From the NCBI GenBank assembly GCA_000467715.1, contig AJFK01000240.1, positions 1-64,000 of the forward strand: a stretch of 64,000 nucleotides of DNA. Direction: 5' to 3'. The position numbers and the translations under genes are program-made. Positions 1 through 11,917 of the stretch are shown in pieces; positions within the stretch are counted from its first letter, which is position 1; each line of letters begins with the position of its first letter. The notes below the pieces were generated by a model. The model worked only from the letters and a program-made list of their open reading frames with translations, was not told where the DNA came from and did not search any database. This DNA comes from Hysterium pulicare CBS 123377 (lineage: Eukaryota > Ascomycota > Dothideomycetes > Hysteriales > Hysteriaceae).

Positions 1-434
1 CGGTGATCAACATATTTTAAGCGGTGGTCAAAGCACGGCTGCGCGGAAGTTACTGACTTCAACCTGGAACATGACAAATGTGGTAATCTGTCTGGCTCCA
101 GCACTGGCACTGAGAGGTGTTTACCTAGATGATTTGGGCTCGGCGAAGGCCATAAAGCCAGTTGCCCTCATCGAGCAAATCCACAAGGTCGTGCACGCAT
201 TGTTCCAAAAAGGTTTAGCTCGGCAGAGCCGGTGCACGTACCCATTAGCCACAAGGTGGCTCAACTCCGCGCCAGATATTCGGCGTTCACTCTTTCCCGC
301 TCCATTCTCGCATATAAAACGTCTCCTCCCACCCTGTAGTATTTACTTCTAGTCTTTTGAAGGACACGCCTTTCTCTAGGTTGACCATCCTTTTTACGAC
401 TCCTTGAGATCTCTAAGGTTGTTAGGATCTCAAT
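1..434. promoter_or_regulatory. Upstream region of methionine aminopeptidase 1
   Basis: No gene is supported here; the short open frames have no recognisable protein. A TATA-like element (CATATAAAA) lies at about 311-319, some 115 bp before the MAP1 start codon. It is followed by a pyrimidine-rich stretch typical of fungal core promoters. The promoter role is inferred from position only. Confidence 0.4.
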
Positions 435-1825
435 ATGGCCCCAGAACCGCCTCTCAAGCGCAAATGTCTAGGGAAAGACTGCGATAATGACGCCAGCTCA
501 CTTCAGTGCCCAAGTTGTCAGAAGATAGGCAAGGAGAGCTACTTCTGCTCACAAGACTGTTTCAAGCGCAACTGGGTATATAGTAAGAGGTTTCGAACAA
601 GAGGATCGGAGTACTAACTGAGCTTGTAGGGCGAACACAAAGCAGTACATAAATCGCAAAGTAATCCACTCCGCAAGATCATTCCTCCAAAAGTCATCTC
701 TAAACCCGATCCAGCAACCGGCCACTACAACCCGTTTCCCACCTTTCCCTTTACAGGTCCCCTGAGACCTGTATACCCACTATCGCCCAGACGACAAGTG
801 CCGGCCAGCATACAACACCCAGACTACGCAAAAGATGGAATACCTCGATCGGAGCAGGTCTTCGTCGGTAGGAACAAGATTACGGTATTGGATAAGAAGC
901 AACAGGAGGGTATGCGCAAGGTCTGCAGGCTGGCGCGAGAAGTTCTGGATATTGCGGCTAGAGAGGCAAAGCCAGGCGTTACGACGGACTATATAGATGA
1001 AGTCGTCCATAAAGCCTGTTTGGAAAGAAATGTCAGTGTACTGCAATCCTGTGGGTTAACCGCCCAAGACTCACCCTTGATAGTCCTACCCGTCACCTCT
1101 CAATTACTGCCATTTCCCCAAGTCCGTTTGCACGTCACTGAACGAAATCATCTGCCACGGAATACCAGACCAACGTGTGCTCCAAGATGGAGATATTCTG
1201 AACATCGACGTCACATTATACCACGGAGGATTCCACGGTGACTTGAACGAAACTTATTATATTGGCGACAAAGCATTGGCCGATCCGGACTCAGTGAGGG
1301 TTGTAGAGGCATCGAGAGACTGTCTCGATGAAGCTATCAAAATCGTCAAGCCAGGCATGCTTTTCCGAGACCCAGGAACGGTGATCGAAAAGCTTGCGAA
1401 GACTCGGAACTGCAGCGTAATCAAAACTTATTGCGGACATGGCATCAACCAGCTATTTCATGCCGCGCCGAATGTACCACATTACGCTAAAAATAAGGCC
1501 GTTGGACAAGCAAAACCGGGAATGTGTTTCACTATCGAACCAATGATTGCTTTGGGGACACACAAGGACAAGAGCTGGCCGGACGATTGGACTAGTGCAA
1601 CACAAGATGGTAAGCGGACAGCGCAATTTGGTAAGTTACCGTTACCCTTTCCAATACTTCGGCACGATATTGACTGTATCTTCAGAACACACGCTTCTTG
1701 TGACGGAAGACGGAGTCGAAGTTCTTACCGCAAGACTTCCAGACTCGCCTGGGGGAAAAGTCCCAATGCCATCGGCCGAGAATGGTGGTACATCAAAGAC
1801 TGAAGCCTGTACTTCTACAGCATGA
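435..1825 (+). CDS. MAP1: Methionine aminopeptidase type 1 (zinc-finger form)
   Basis: This enzyme removes the initiator methionine from nascent proteins at the ribosome in the cytosol. The model has four exons (435-575, 630-1031, 1084-1630, 1686-1825) and gives 409 aa. The N-terminus (about residues 10-55) carries paired CxxxC/CxxC and C/H residues of the MYND-like zinc finger found in eukaryotic MetAP1. The pita-bread catalytic domain follows. Metal ligands are visible as the two Asp of [16 protein letters not shown], the His of CGHGI, the Glu of TIEPM and the Glu of QFEHTL. The last Glu codon is split by intron 3 (G|AA). Intron 1 has a perfect TACTAAC branch site at 612-618. Length and domain order match the family. 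Confidence 0.95.
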
Positions 1826-2601
1826 TGTCGAGCTTGGTGTTTTATGGGCATTCACATTCTAGCGTTTTTGATGGTTAAAATTTCTCATAGAGTGACATGC
1901 AGACAATCGGAGGGTTCCTTCAATGATCCTGTCTTGATCACTTCATCGATGGGTTAAGAACTCCGTCTTTGATCAATTATTTAGGTGATATATCCCAACT
2001 TCATTGGTTGCATCCGTGGGCACCGGGGTGTGATTTGAAGGTTCCGCAGCAACCAATGCCAGACAGAAATACATACCCAAATAAATGCGTTGCTTAGCAT
2101 ACGTGTAATACACACTCTATACTACTGCTTCAAGACCAGCTAAAAGATAACTTCTTGCTTCACCATTAGTTCGTGATAGAGGGGCACGATTTCCAACTCC
2201 TAGCGTTGCGGGGGCTTGGATTGGCGAACGCCCCCAGCTGCCAACACTGCAAACCTCTCCCACGGACGTCATCCCAAAACATTCTGCAGCCTGCCAGCCC
2301 AACAAGAAGAAGACAGCTTTTCCAAACGACCCGATCTCTCTCGCCTTCTTCAAGTCGCTTGCTGTCTCATTGAATTGCACGATAGACGATATACTGCCAC
2401 CCATCCAAGCTCCGACCCTCCGCCAGTTTTCTAGACCTCCGTGTTTGGGCCGATAACTCCTCCGACCACACGACCAGCCTATCTCCCCCAAAGCCTTCTT
2501 TGATCCTCGAGAACCAGCGCTATTTCGAAGCGCAGAGTATAAATTAGTAGTACCCGCATATTCCTCTCAAGCCGGTGCTACGCCGCACAGCAATCTTCAC
2601 A
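1826..2601. promoter_or_regulatory. Intergenic region between MAP1 and ERV14
   Basis: No gene is seen. It should hold the MAP1 3' end and the ERV14 promoter. A TATA-like GTATAAAT lies near 2537-2544, about 60 bp before the ERV14 start codon, after a CT-rich stretch. Confidence 0.35.
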
Positions 2602-3403
2602 ATGTCCGGAGAAGCGTGGTTGTACCTACTAGCGGTACTAATAAATGCCGTCAACCTCTTTTTACAAGTCTTCTTCACCATAATGTACAGCGATCTGGAA
2701 TGGTAAGCCTCGATCTCAGTTCTGGACAAACTCTTCCATTGCACAGCACCAATAGCGCTGTCACCCCGGCGCGACTTGGCCGGATTTGTGCACAATCTTC
2801 CCGACCTTGTTATGCTAACACTTAACCAACAGTGACTACATTAACCCAATCGACCTTTGCAACCGCCTCAACACCTACATTGTCCCTGAAGCGGCTGTTC
2901 ACGCCTTTCTCACGTTTCTCTTCCTGATCAACGGATACTGGATTGCGCTGATCTTGAACCTACCGCTCTTGGCATGGAACGGCAAGAAGTGGGTTGAGCG
3001 AATCGCGGTTTCAGAGCATAGCTGACTCGAGACAGGATATTCGAGAATCAGCATCTTCTGGATGCGACTGAAATTTTCAGGAAGCTGAATGTACACAAGA
3101 AGGTATTTTCATCTCCATTTCCCTATCCCATTCACTTGCTTTACGTATCGAGGCGACTATTCCATTGAGTGATAAGCACAAATGGGTGTTCTGAGCCTTT
3201 AAGATCTCTGCTTCATTCACATAGGATACGCCCTAAGTTCTGCAAACTTCTTACACTGCTCCCACCTTGGTTCAATTGGTAAACACCTCAGCTAATGCTT
3301 GGCCGTCTAGGAATCCTTCATCAAATTGGGCTTCCACCTGATCATGTTCTTCTTCTATCTCTACAGCATGATCGTCGCCCTGATCCGGGACGAATCTCAC
3401 TGA
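2602..3403 (+). CDS. ERV14: Cornichon-family ER cargo receptor Erv14
   Basis: This is a small polytopic membrane protein that loads transmembrane cargo into COPII vesicles at the ER. The model has four exons (2602-2702, 2833-2988, 3036-3102, 3311-3403) and gives 138 aa, the usual family length. It shows the conserved YSDLECDYINP segment after the first membrane helix and the acidic-IFRxL-HKK motif ([13 protein letters not shown]) of the cargo/COPII-binding region. A hydrophobic C-terminal helix ([18 protein letters not shown]) ends in a short acidic tail. The start gives MSGEAWL followed directly by the first hydrophobic helix. All junctions are GT-AG and keep frame. Confidence 0.95.
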
Positions 3404-4010
3404 CTGCGAAACGAAACTGCCAAGAATATGCAGCATGGAAGGCGATCTCATCACTGAGAATGCCAATTGTATCCTCACCTTCCATTATAAGTTTACGCGC
3501 AGCTACGACGCTTATGGTCTTGAAATGCATATATAAGGGCATTTCTATTGGGGTGAAGGAGGAGAGGAAAAGGGGGTTTGGGTGACGTACTGGTGACTTT
3601 GCTCGCCATTTTGGCTTTTGGAGGTGGGAGGACCGCAGCCGAGATCGAAGAGGATTGGGATGGGATGAAGTCGGAGTTTCTTAATTCTATGATACCGAGT
3701 TTTGCCGTTATAGATTCCGTGTATGAAGGAGACGATAGTAATTAAAGAATAATTTCAAGTCGAATCTTTTTCGAGAACGGTTGGACCTAGAGATTAGTTT
3801 CGAGAAATGTCTTGGCGCGATGTTCAACCCCGCTTAGTCACAACAATTTTCTAACCTTGACTTTAAGCATACTGGAACGGACGCCCTTGAGACTCCATCT
3901 CACACTACCCAACATTTCACTACCTCTTGCCTTCGCGTAAGGATTTAAAAGCTCTGCGAAATTTGTCTTCGTATCTCGAACGGACTCTAGGAGTCTTTGA
4001 GAACTCCAAG
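3404..4010. other. Intergenic region between ERV14 and PRP17
   Basis: No convincing gene. If PRP17 has an unrecognised N-terminal exon it would have to lie here, but I could not find a splice-compatible one. Confidence 0.3.
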
Positions 4011-5496
4011 ATGGCGTCCCGCGGCGCAGGTCGAGTGCCCACTGGATATGCCGCCGAGACTTTCATAAGTGAATCGACCTTCCGCGCTGGCCACCGCGCC
4101 ATCGAGCAAAACCCGAACGCCGCGAACTCCAAGAAGCGAAAACGAGAAAACAAGGGTGATGCTGGGATTGTGTCTGGAGCTGGTGCATACAAGGGACCTT
4201 GGGCACGGTACGAGGAGGAGCGACCAGATGCTGCTTCGGACGAGGAATATGGAGATGACGAAGAGGTGGAGATTGTATATGAGGAAGATGAGATAGAACC
4301 AAACCCAGAGGCGGCGCCGAAAAAGCTACTCGGTACGGATTATCAGGATAGTGGGGCAGAGGCGGAAAGGAGCGACTTCATGGGAAGCCAGGAATACGAC
4401 TACCAAGGGAGAACGTATATGCATGTCCCTAATGGTATGATTGAACTTCCAGGTGTTTCAAGTGGCTGGCGTAGCTGATTATGAACAGATCTCGATATCA
4501 ACTTGCGCGGAGACCGCGACAACCTCAAGAACTTTATTCCTAAGAAGCTCATTCATACCTACAAATACCATACGAAGTCGATCACACAAGTACGGTTCAT
4601 CCCCGATAGTGGACATCTATTGCTTTCAGCTTCGGCGGACGCAAAGATTGCACTCTGGGATGTATATCACCAGCGCGAACTGTTGCGAACATACTCGGGC
4701 CACAACAAGTCAGTCAACGACATCGATTTCAACCCCACTGGAACACAATTTCTCTCGGCCAGCTATGATCGCTATATGAAACTCTGGGATACTGAGACCG
4801 GAAAATGCATAAACAAGTTTACTTCGGGCAAGACTCCGCATGTAGTCCGCATAAATCCTAGCATGCCTCACGAGTTTCTCGCTGGCATGAGCGACAAGAA
4901 GATCTTGCAGTATGACACGCGCAGTGGAGAGCTCGTGCAGGAATATGATCATCATTTAGGCCCTGTCAATACCATTACGTTTTGCGACGAGGTACGTATT
5001 CTTGGTATTCTTGGTTCGAAAATTCTTGCTGACACTTTTATAGAACCGAAGATTTGTCACGACATCGGATGACAAAAGTCTACGCGCATGGGAATATGGC
5101 ATCCCCGTACCTATCAAATTCATTGCCGAACCATATATGTATAGCATGGTCCGCAGTTCTCCGCATCCATCTGGGAAATATATGGCTTTCCAGTCGAGCG
5201 ACAATCAAATCACGGTTTACTCTTCCACAGACCGCTTCAGACAGAACAGGAAGAAGAGCTATCGTGGGCATAATGTTAGTGGCTATGCTCCGGACGTTGC
5301 CATTAGCCCTGATGGCCAGTTTGTATCGAGTGGAGATAGCGGAGGGTTTGTTTGTTTCTGGGATTGGAAGACGTGCAAGATGTGGCACAAGATTCAGGCC
5401 AGTGACAGCCCTGTTTTGGCTGTGCAGTGGCACCCGAGGGAGTCGTCTAAGGTCATTACTGGCGACTTGAACGGTGTGCTGAAGTACTGGGATTGA
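4011..5496 (+). CDS. PRP17: Pre-mRNA splicing factor Prp17/Cdc40, WD40 repeats
   Basis: A WD40 protein of the spliceosome needed for the second step of splicing. The model has three exons (4011-4434, 4489-4991, 5044-5496) and gives 459 aa. An acidic, Lys-rich N-terminal part contains the family segment GPWARYEEE and then YDYQGRTYMHVPND. WD repeats follow, with signatures such as SADAKIALWDVY, SYDRYMKLWDTETG, MSDKKILQYDTRSGE, TSDDKSLRAWEY and a terminal DLNGVLKYWD. The first ATG in frame (4011) was chosen because the open frame upstream has no ATG. The N-terminus is clearly shorter than in animal Cdc40 and begins near the region aligned to its GYAE segment, so an unseen upstream exon remains possible. 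Confidence 0.9.
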
Positions 5497-6958
5497 GGGC
5501 GCGGCGTGCCGGAGAATCAGCCCCAGCATGAAGAGGCAAATACTTTCAGAATGAAATGATACCCAGGGCCAGAGCCACGCTTGTCCATGTTTTGCTGTCC
5601 CCCGATGTTGGTCCTTCAATGGCAAGGCTTTGTCAACATCCGATGAACAAGATCGCCTTTTGACGCCTTCTACCTCTTTGAAATCAGCCTCAATGGTATT
5701 GCAAATGGCCTTGCCGAACCGTCCAGCCCTGCCATAAGCGCAATGACCCATTTTGTCAGCAATTGAGTAACATCACGTGCATCTCGGGCTTGAAAGGGCC
5801 GAGAGTGTTAAGCAGCCGTTCAACACCAACACTCACCGGTTCAAGACCGCTCAACAGCGCAGCTGGTGGCAACAAAGATGCAATCCAACGTCGCTGCGGT
5901 CGTCGGAAGTCATCTTTAATCAAAGTCCAACTTCCACGTGAATGGCGTCTGCCCGCTCGCTCAGCCAAGGGTTGGGGCTTATCTCGTATTACAGGCGGCG
6001 CCTTGGAGCTCAGCTCGTGCTTTCTCTTCTCTTCCCCCGCCTTGTCTCCATCTCCCTTTCTCCCTCTTCCAACACTGCCGCGTTGCCTCTTCCAACTCTT
6101 CAATCCCCTTCTACGTCCCTCAGCAGTCTCCCATCTCCTAAGTTCTCACCGTCGCGAACCGGTCATCTGTAACAAGTCACCTCTGAGAGCTCCCAGGCAC
6201 CAACCTTTGCCCAGCCCCCACACGCTACCTCTTTTGGGTTCCGGTGTCTTCACTCCCCTAGGACCCAGTCACTGGACCTGTGCTTGCAGCCTGCACCAGT
6301 CCAGTCAAGCTTCCAGGCCTCTGTTCTGACTGGTTCTGCCTGATGTGCCTTGCAGCAAGTCCAGTCATTCTCATATTGTTTTCGTCAGACTCGTTCCATT
6401 CGCAACGCGTACTGCACCTTTCTCGAACATGACAGACCGCGCATGTTCTCTTTCCTTCTTCAACCATGACTCCAACAGGTTTGTTCCCGCGCAGCGGTAC
6501 ATTTGGCAGCCTGTCAAAGCCCAAGAATTCTGCCTCATAGGGTTGACCGGCCTTCTTGGGGCCAGGACAATTACGCACCGCCCCAATGAATCATAGCAAG
6601 TCGCACACATTGCTCCTTAGGCATCTACTTTCGTAGGAGGTCTCCGAACAGTCAACAAGATGAAGTTACCGGCCTCAGGTATCTGCCTGGAATATAAAAG
6701 TGTAGCTCCAAGGGTGACTGTCTTTCTTTCTTCTCATCTGATCCATTCAATACTCAAGAGTCATATACCATTTACCTAGCCAGCTCGTTATCTCGTCTTT
6801 CAATAGCTTCATACGGATCTCTACCTGCTCTGTGCTGCATTTAGATTCAGAAGCCTACGCCATAGTCTGCCGCCACAGCAAAGAAACTCGAACCCAGCAA
6901 ATCAATCCGAGAAAGGAAGCCGTCTCTACCAGTCTTCTCAACGCCTCATTCGACCACA
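5497..6958. promoter_or_regulatory. Long gene-free leader/promoter region
   Basis: About 1.46 kb with no supportable gene. It is rich in pyrimidine tracts (about 6020-6130). A TATA box (AATATAAAAG) lies at 6691-6700, roughly 265 bp before the next start codon. This suggests a TATA-containing promoter with a long 5' leader for the small gene downstream. Confidence 0.4.
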
Positions 6959-7276
6959 ATGCCTTCTAGCAACACCTACTACACCAGCTCTAAGAGCAAG
7001 AGCAAGCCAAGCGTATCGTACTCGCCACGATCCTCGACAACTTGTAAGCCACCAAACACTATCTCGCCGCCAAACTTCAGGATCCCCTGTACTGACTCAA
7101 TCTTCTCTGCAGCCTACACCTCCTCATCGTCTTCGCAAAGCATATACGCCAACTCTGCCACATCAGCAAAGAACTACCGCTATGGTGGCAAGCCAGGCAC
7201 AGTCGTTCACAATGGTGGTGGCCAATCCTACGGAGATAGCAGCACTTCTGCTGATAACGGAGGATACTACAAATGA
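6959..7276 (+). CDS. Small Ser/Tyr/Gly-rich protein, unknown function
   Basis: The model has two exons (6959-7043, 7113-7276) and gives 82 aa. The N-terminal half is Ser/Lys/Tyr-rich low complexity (repeated SK and SS). The C-terminal half has a run of Gly, Asn and Ser ending in GGYYK. No signal peptide, membrane helix or Cys is seen. The intron has a GTAAGC donor and CTGCAG acceptor and restores the frame across a stop-containing stretch. The strong TATA box and long leader suggest a regulated, possibly highly expressed transcript. I do not recognise a named family. Confidence 0.6.
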   Translation: MPSSNTYYTSSKSKSKPSVSYSPRSSTTCKPPNTISPPNFRIPCTDSIFSAAYTSSSSSQSIYANSATSAKNYRYGGKPGTVVHNGGGQSYGDSSTSADNGGYYK

Positions 7277-8883
7277 GACCGTGGTCCACGGACGAGACGG
7301 CTACAATACTGTTATACTTGTCTCATGACTCATGACTCATGAATCATGGGATGAGTAGGATAGCTTGCCACGCACTGGACATGTCGCTGTCCAGTGTGTA
7401 GTGACTTGTCGATTTAAATTGTTATGCATACAGTCGGCGTTCAGGTCGGGTATTAGACACATCATGGCAACGATACCACGGGCAGGCAATCATGTAATAA
7501 TTTTTCCTTGTTTGGGTCGGATTACTCGAGGAACTTTTCCGTCTGGCGTTGTCATCATCATCATCGGAGGATCTAGTGGTGGCTTATTTCTTCTTTCCTT
7601 TCCTTTCTTTTCTATCACGGGTTTAGGCTTGGGGATCATGCATGGGTCGAGGTTTGTCAGGATAATCTCCCCAGTTTCTAATTGTCCTTTTGTATAGATT
7701 TTCTATCTTCGCTTATGCTAATATAGAATAACACACATTACAATCATCGCTGCCAGTCATGGAGTGAGGTCAACCTTCGGGCATGCAGGGTGGTGTGACC
7801 AACGCTTCTCCGATTGGTCAATATCCCCCCAATCCCTATCAGGCCATCCATCTTTTACCCCCCTAATCCATACAGCACATCGCCTTTGTGTGATACGTTC
7901 AAGTAGGACAAGAGCCTCACTCCCTCCCTGCCAGACCTAGATCTGTTTTAAACGAGTAGTTCGTAGTGTAGCCTTGACATAGGGTTACCTACATTCTGCC
8001 CCTGCGTCTCTCTCTCCCCTAACACAAGGCTTCATTCAAAACTGCCCCTGATGTTGTTGTTCCACGCCATGCTGCCTACGCCCTTCCTTTTCTCTACGGC
8101 AATATGATACGGTAGAGTATCGAAGAGCAAGGGCCTCATAAATCTTGCTTTAAGGCAATCCGATGCAGACTAAGGGAGAAGGAAGCCTTGAAGTAGGGCT
8201 GAGCATTCATGCATGTATGTTTTAAAGCTATATGGATGCCTGCTCAGGTGTTGGGTGTCTTGTCTGGTATAGCTAACGCAACAGGCTCTCGTCAGTGAGT
8301 GAACTCACGCATAACAATGTATATGGGATTGAAGGGTATTTCTAGGTTGTGGGTATAGTTGTTGCTTTGGGGGGTTTCTAGTGCTGGATCTAGCGTGATT
8401 CTTGATTTAGGCTTTAAGATGTCTTGGTAGAGAGAGACTTGTAAGGAGATTCAGAGCCTTTAGAGTAGAACAAACTCTACGGGGATGATATCATTTCGGT
8501 CTCGCTATTCTGATATCGTGCTTGTATCATAGTATCGTACAACTTACTTCCACATCATCTAATCGCTCTAAACTAACTTCACCACTTGCATATCTCTCTG
8601 TTGCATAATATAGAGTTGAGAAGGAAAGCTGAAATCCAACGAGATCAATACACCCATTTGTGTTGTATGCATTCATTGAGGTTGGCCTTCTGGGAATGAT
8701 GAAGTAAGTAATACAATTTCAGATCATTAATTCTCTAGAGTCATTTGTAAATTTATAGGACTTACACACCTAATCATACACGGCTGTCCCTCCGTTATAA
8801 GTATCCGTCCTTCTATATCCAAGGGAGCTGGGCTTCCCTCTTCTCTCTATCACCACCTCCTTCCACTCCTCCCAGGAACCCCC
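7277..8883. other. 1.6 kb intergenic stretch
   Basis: No protein-coding gene supported. It contains the TGACTCA heptamers at 7326-7346 and several T-rich tracts. It should hold the 3' ends of the two converging neighbours. Confidence 0.3.
7326..7346. repeat. Three tandem TGACTCA-type heptamers
   Basis: Two perfect TGACTCA units and one TGAATCA lie head to tail. TGACTCA is the known core site of Gcn4/CpcA-type bZIP factors. The position is about 50 bp past the stop codon of the small gene, so it may be a 3' element or chance. Confidence 0.5.
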
Positions 8884-9501
8884 CTAATCCTGCCCCAAAG
8901 CCATCTCCTCCAACCCCTTAACCCCCTGCTCCAACTCGCGAATCCTCTGCCCAACCCTCCGCTTCACCTCCTCCGCCGCCGCCCTATCCTCTCCCTCCAA
9001 AAGCTTCCCATAAAAGCCGAGTAGTTTATCGAGTTCCTCGCGTGCGGCGGCTCGATCGTCGGGCGCGTAGGTTGTGTTTTTTTCGGTTTCTTCGAAGGCG
9101 ATTTCGAACTCGTCGCGCGCGGTGGCGTACCTGGTATTTAGGATTAGATTCGGGCGTGGCGATGGGGTGGTTTATGAAGATGAGGGAGAGAGGGAATTTG
9201 AAGGGGATCGGTACATTTCTTGTATCTCCTCGATCATCTCGTCTATATTACTGACGCCCTCACTTCCTCCTTCTCTTGGCCGCGCCGGAGTGGTGCAGAA
9301 GGCTTGTATCTGACACGATCGCCACGCTTTTCCAGTTTCCGGTAACCGTATCTTGCAGCATTGAAGCGGTCTTCTCGAGGGAACTGGTATTCGAAATTGT
9401 GGACGGGGCTGGTGAAACTGGCGTGCGGATCGGAGGTGAGATGATGCGGGATGATGAATGCGACGGAGCGATTGGCTGGGAAGAGAGATTCTGGGAGGCA
9501 T
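8884..9501 (-). CDS. Small protein with mitochondrial-type leader, unknown function
   Basis: The model has two exons (9501-9215, 9130-8884; intron 9131-9214) and gives 177 aa. The start is the first ATG of the frame. The N-terminal ~60 residues are rich in Arg, Ser and His with almost no acids, as in a mitochondrial presequence. The C-terminal half (from about NIDEMIEEIQEMY) is highly charged and probably an alpha-helical coiled coil with many Glu, Arg and Ala. Splicing joins the two helical parts in frame. The family was not identified; a small matrix protein is an inference from the leader. Confidence 0.7.
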
Positions 9502-9892
9502 TTTTGGAGTTAGGGAAGGGAAGAGAATTGGGGGAAAGCTCTTTGAGAAATGAAGAGGAATGTGAATGTGAGGGGAGCTTTCGGAGGAGCTTGAAATGGA
9601 TGCATCATCGAGGCGGAATATCGGGGCAGAATTGAGAAGCTTTTTGAACCAATCAACGCTCAACAGAGGGGGTAGGTTTTATAGACCAAGAAATTCGTGG
9701 TATCTAAGTGTATATTCTGTTAAGAGAAATACAATAATGAGGTAGTAATTGATAGTACGTATACCCAACAAACTCTAATATCTATACCGACCCAGAAATC
9801 CTACAGAAACAAATACAGCGGCTTCGCGGCCGAAACCTCGCATCTAAACTCCCCATACACATAAGTTTACAAAAATCTAATTCAGTACAGAT

Positions 9893-11917
9893 TCACCCCC
9901 AAATCTCTTTAACAAGCATCTTCTTATTGATCTTCCCCATAGCATTTCTCGGGATGCTTTCCACGACCTTCATCTCTTGAGGGATCTTGTAATTCGCCAA
10001 CAGGTCCCTCAATGCTCTTCGCATATCCATAGGACCCCAGGCTTTACCGCTTTTACCGGCTGTTTTACCAGCTTCGGAGAGGACGACGACAGCGGCGACT
10101 TTTTGGCCCCAGGCATCGGATGGGAGGGCTACGACGGCGCATTCGGAGACTTGAGGTCTACATAAGTGTTAATAATCGGGGAGAGAGATGTCAGGTTAAG
10201 AAGTGAGCAGGCAGTGGGCAACTCACAGACTCAGCATCTCCCTCTCAATTTCCAATGCGCTAACTTTTTCTCCACCAGTTTTGATGATATCCGCGCTCTT
10301 CCTTCCCTGAATGAAAAACATCTTTCCTCGACACCAATCCTGATCACTCTTTCCTGCTTCCTCGACTTCTCTCCTGACAGCTACATCTCCCGTTTTGAAC
10401 CATTTGCCTCGTCCATCCTCTCCTTCTACGAACTCGCTGGCGGTGGCTGTTGGGTTCTTCCAGTATTCTCTGAAGATCGTGGGCCCGCGCAATTGAATTT
10501 CGCCATGTCGTTCTTTGCCGTCCTTGTCTAGCTCATCACCTTCTGCAATCACTTCACCAGTTTCCGTATCCACAAGACGCGCTTCTACGGATGGTAGTGG
10601 CCAGCCTACGCTTCCGTCTACTCGGTCTGCATAGTCAAGGCCACACGAAAGCGCCATTCCTACTTCAGTCATGCCATACCTTTCGAGTAGTACATTGCCT
10701 CCGCTTAACTGGCTCCAGGCAAACTTAGTCGGAGTCGGCAACGCCGCAGACCCGGAAATGTTCAGGCGCATGCTCTCGGCCGATAACGCTATCTTCGTGG
10801 CTTCCTGCAGGGCGGGTGATAGATGTGGGTATGTCTGCAAGAGCCGGTTATAGATCGTAGGTACGACAGTGAGGAATGTAATGTGCTCTTTCTGCGAGGT
10901 GCCATTGGAGACCCCGTTGGAAATACCATTAGACGCGCCGTTGGTGGCGAGGAATGGAGCACCTAGGCGCTCCCAAACCTGTTGAGCGTTGAAGGGAAAG
11001 CAGAACTCTATGCTGGAACCGGCGAAGAGGGGCGTCAAAAGCGCATTTACAGTTCCGTGAATATGATGGAGAGGTAGCACGTGGAGGAGACGGTCGGCGG
11101 GGCTGTATTTCCAAGCTTTCAGAAGTGAGAGAGATTGCGCTGTTAAGACGGACTGAGGGAGAAGAACTCCTTTCTGTCTTTGGTTAGACTCATCGCTGTA
11201 CCCACGCATCGACGCTAGAACATACGGGTCTGCTCGTCGTTCCCGATGTATACAACATCATTCCTCCCTGGTCACTCTTAGGTTCCTCTAATGTCACATA
11301 ATCGTCCGTTTTCCCCATCATTATCTTCTCCTGCTTATAATTGATCGGAGCGGTCTCCATTCCTTCTTTTAGGATCTCATCAGCTTTGTCCTGGAACTTC
11401 TCAGAAGAAAGAAGCATCAAGCTCTGGCTCTGGTCTATGATATAGCGCAGCTCGTGGGCCGGGAACGTGGTGCAGAGAGGTACGGCAATAGCATGGTTTG
11501 CTAAAATAGCGAGTAGTGTCACTGCGACCGAAGTTAGCACGTCAATTCTGCTATTTAATGTGTTGGGTTTACGAAGTAATGCGCACCTACATAGTCGTAT
11601 CCATTCTCAACGAGGAATGCTATTCTTTCTCCCTCGGCGCTCTTCCCGCCAGCGTTCTGCTGGAGCTTGTCCTTGGCGGCAGCGACATCATTGATCAGCT
11701 CTCCGTATGTGAAAGTCCGACCGGACAGGGAGTGCACAACAGCGATGGATTTCGGGTCGTGTGACTTTGCGGCCTCGAAGATAGGCAGTCTAGGAAGTGT
11801 CGAAGCCATTCGGATGATGGCAGGGAATCTTGCGCCAAAGTTGTATGAGCGTGGAAGAAGCGGTGAACGTTTGCTGAATGTGAGGAGTGTGTGTAGGAAA
11901 GATGGCCGCGCATACAT
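9893..11917 (-). CDS. Malonyl-CoA synthetase, ACSF3/MatB-like acyl-CoA synthetase
   Basis: An AMP-forming acyl-CoA synthetase. The closest recognised type is ACSF3/MatB, which activates malonate to malonyl-CoA, in mitochondria for ACSF3. The model has four exons (11917-11587, 11521-11226, 11173-10227, 10157-9893) and gives 612 aa. The P-loop LYTSGTTSRPKG is split by intron 2. Other core motifs are SGSAALP, LLERYGMTEVGMAL, FKTGDVA, GRKSADIIKTGGEKVSALEIE and the catalytic-Lys region NAMGKINKK near the C-terminus. The first ~35 residues are basic and hydroxylated, fitting a mitochondrial leader; a second ATG at about residue 37 could give a cytosolic form. A low-complexity SNG repeat sits around residue 290. 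Substrate is inferred from family resemblance. Confidence 0.88.

Noticed and set aside
71-352. Open frame at the window start
   Set aside because: Not protein-like, and it runs into the TATA region of MAP1.
5763-6329. 188-codon open frame upstream of the 82-aa gene
   Set aside because: Composition is that of pyrimidine-rich promoter DNA (long Ser/Leu/Pro runs), it has no ATG start and no domain.
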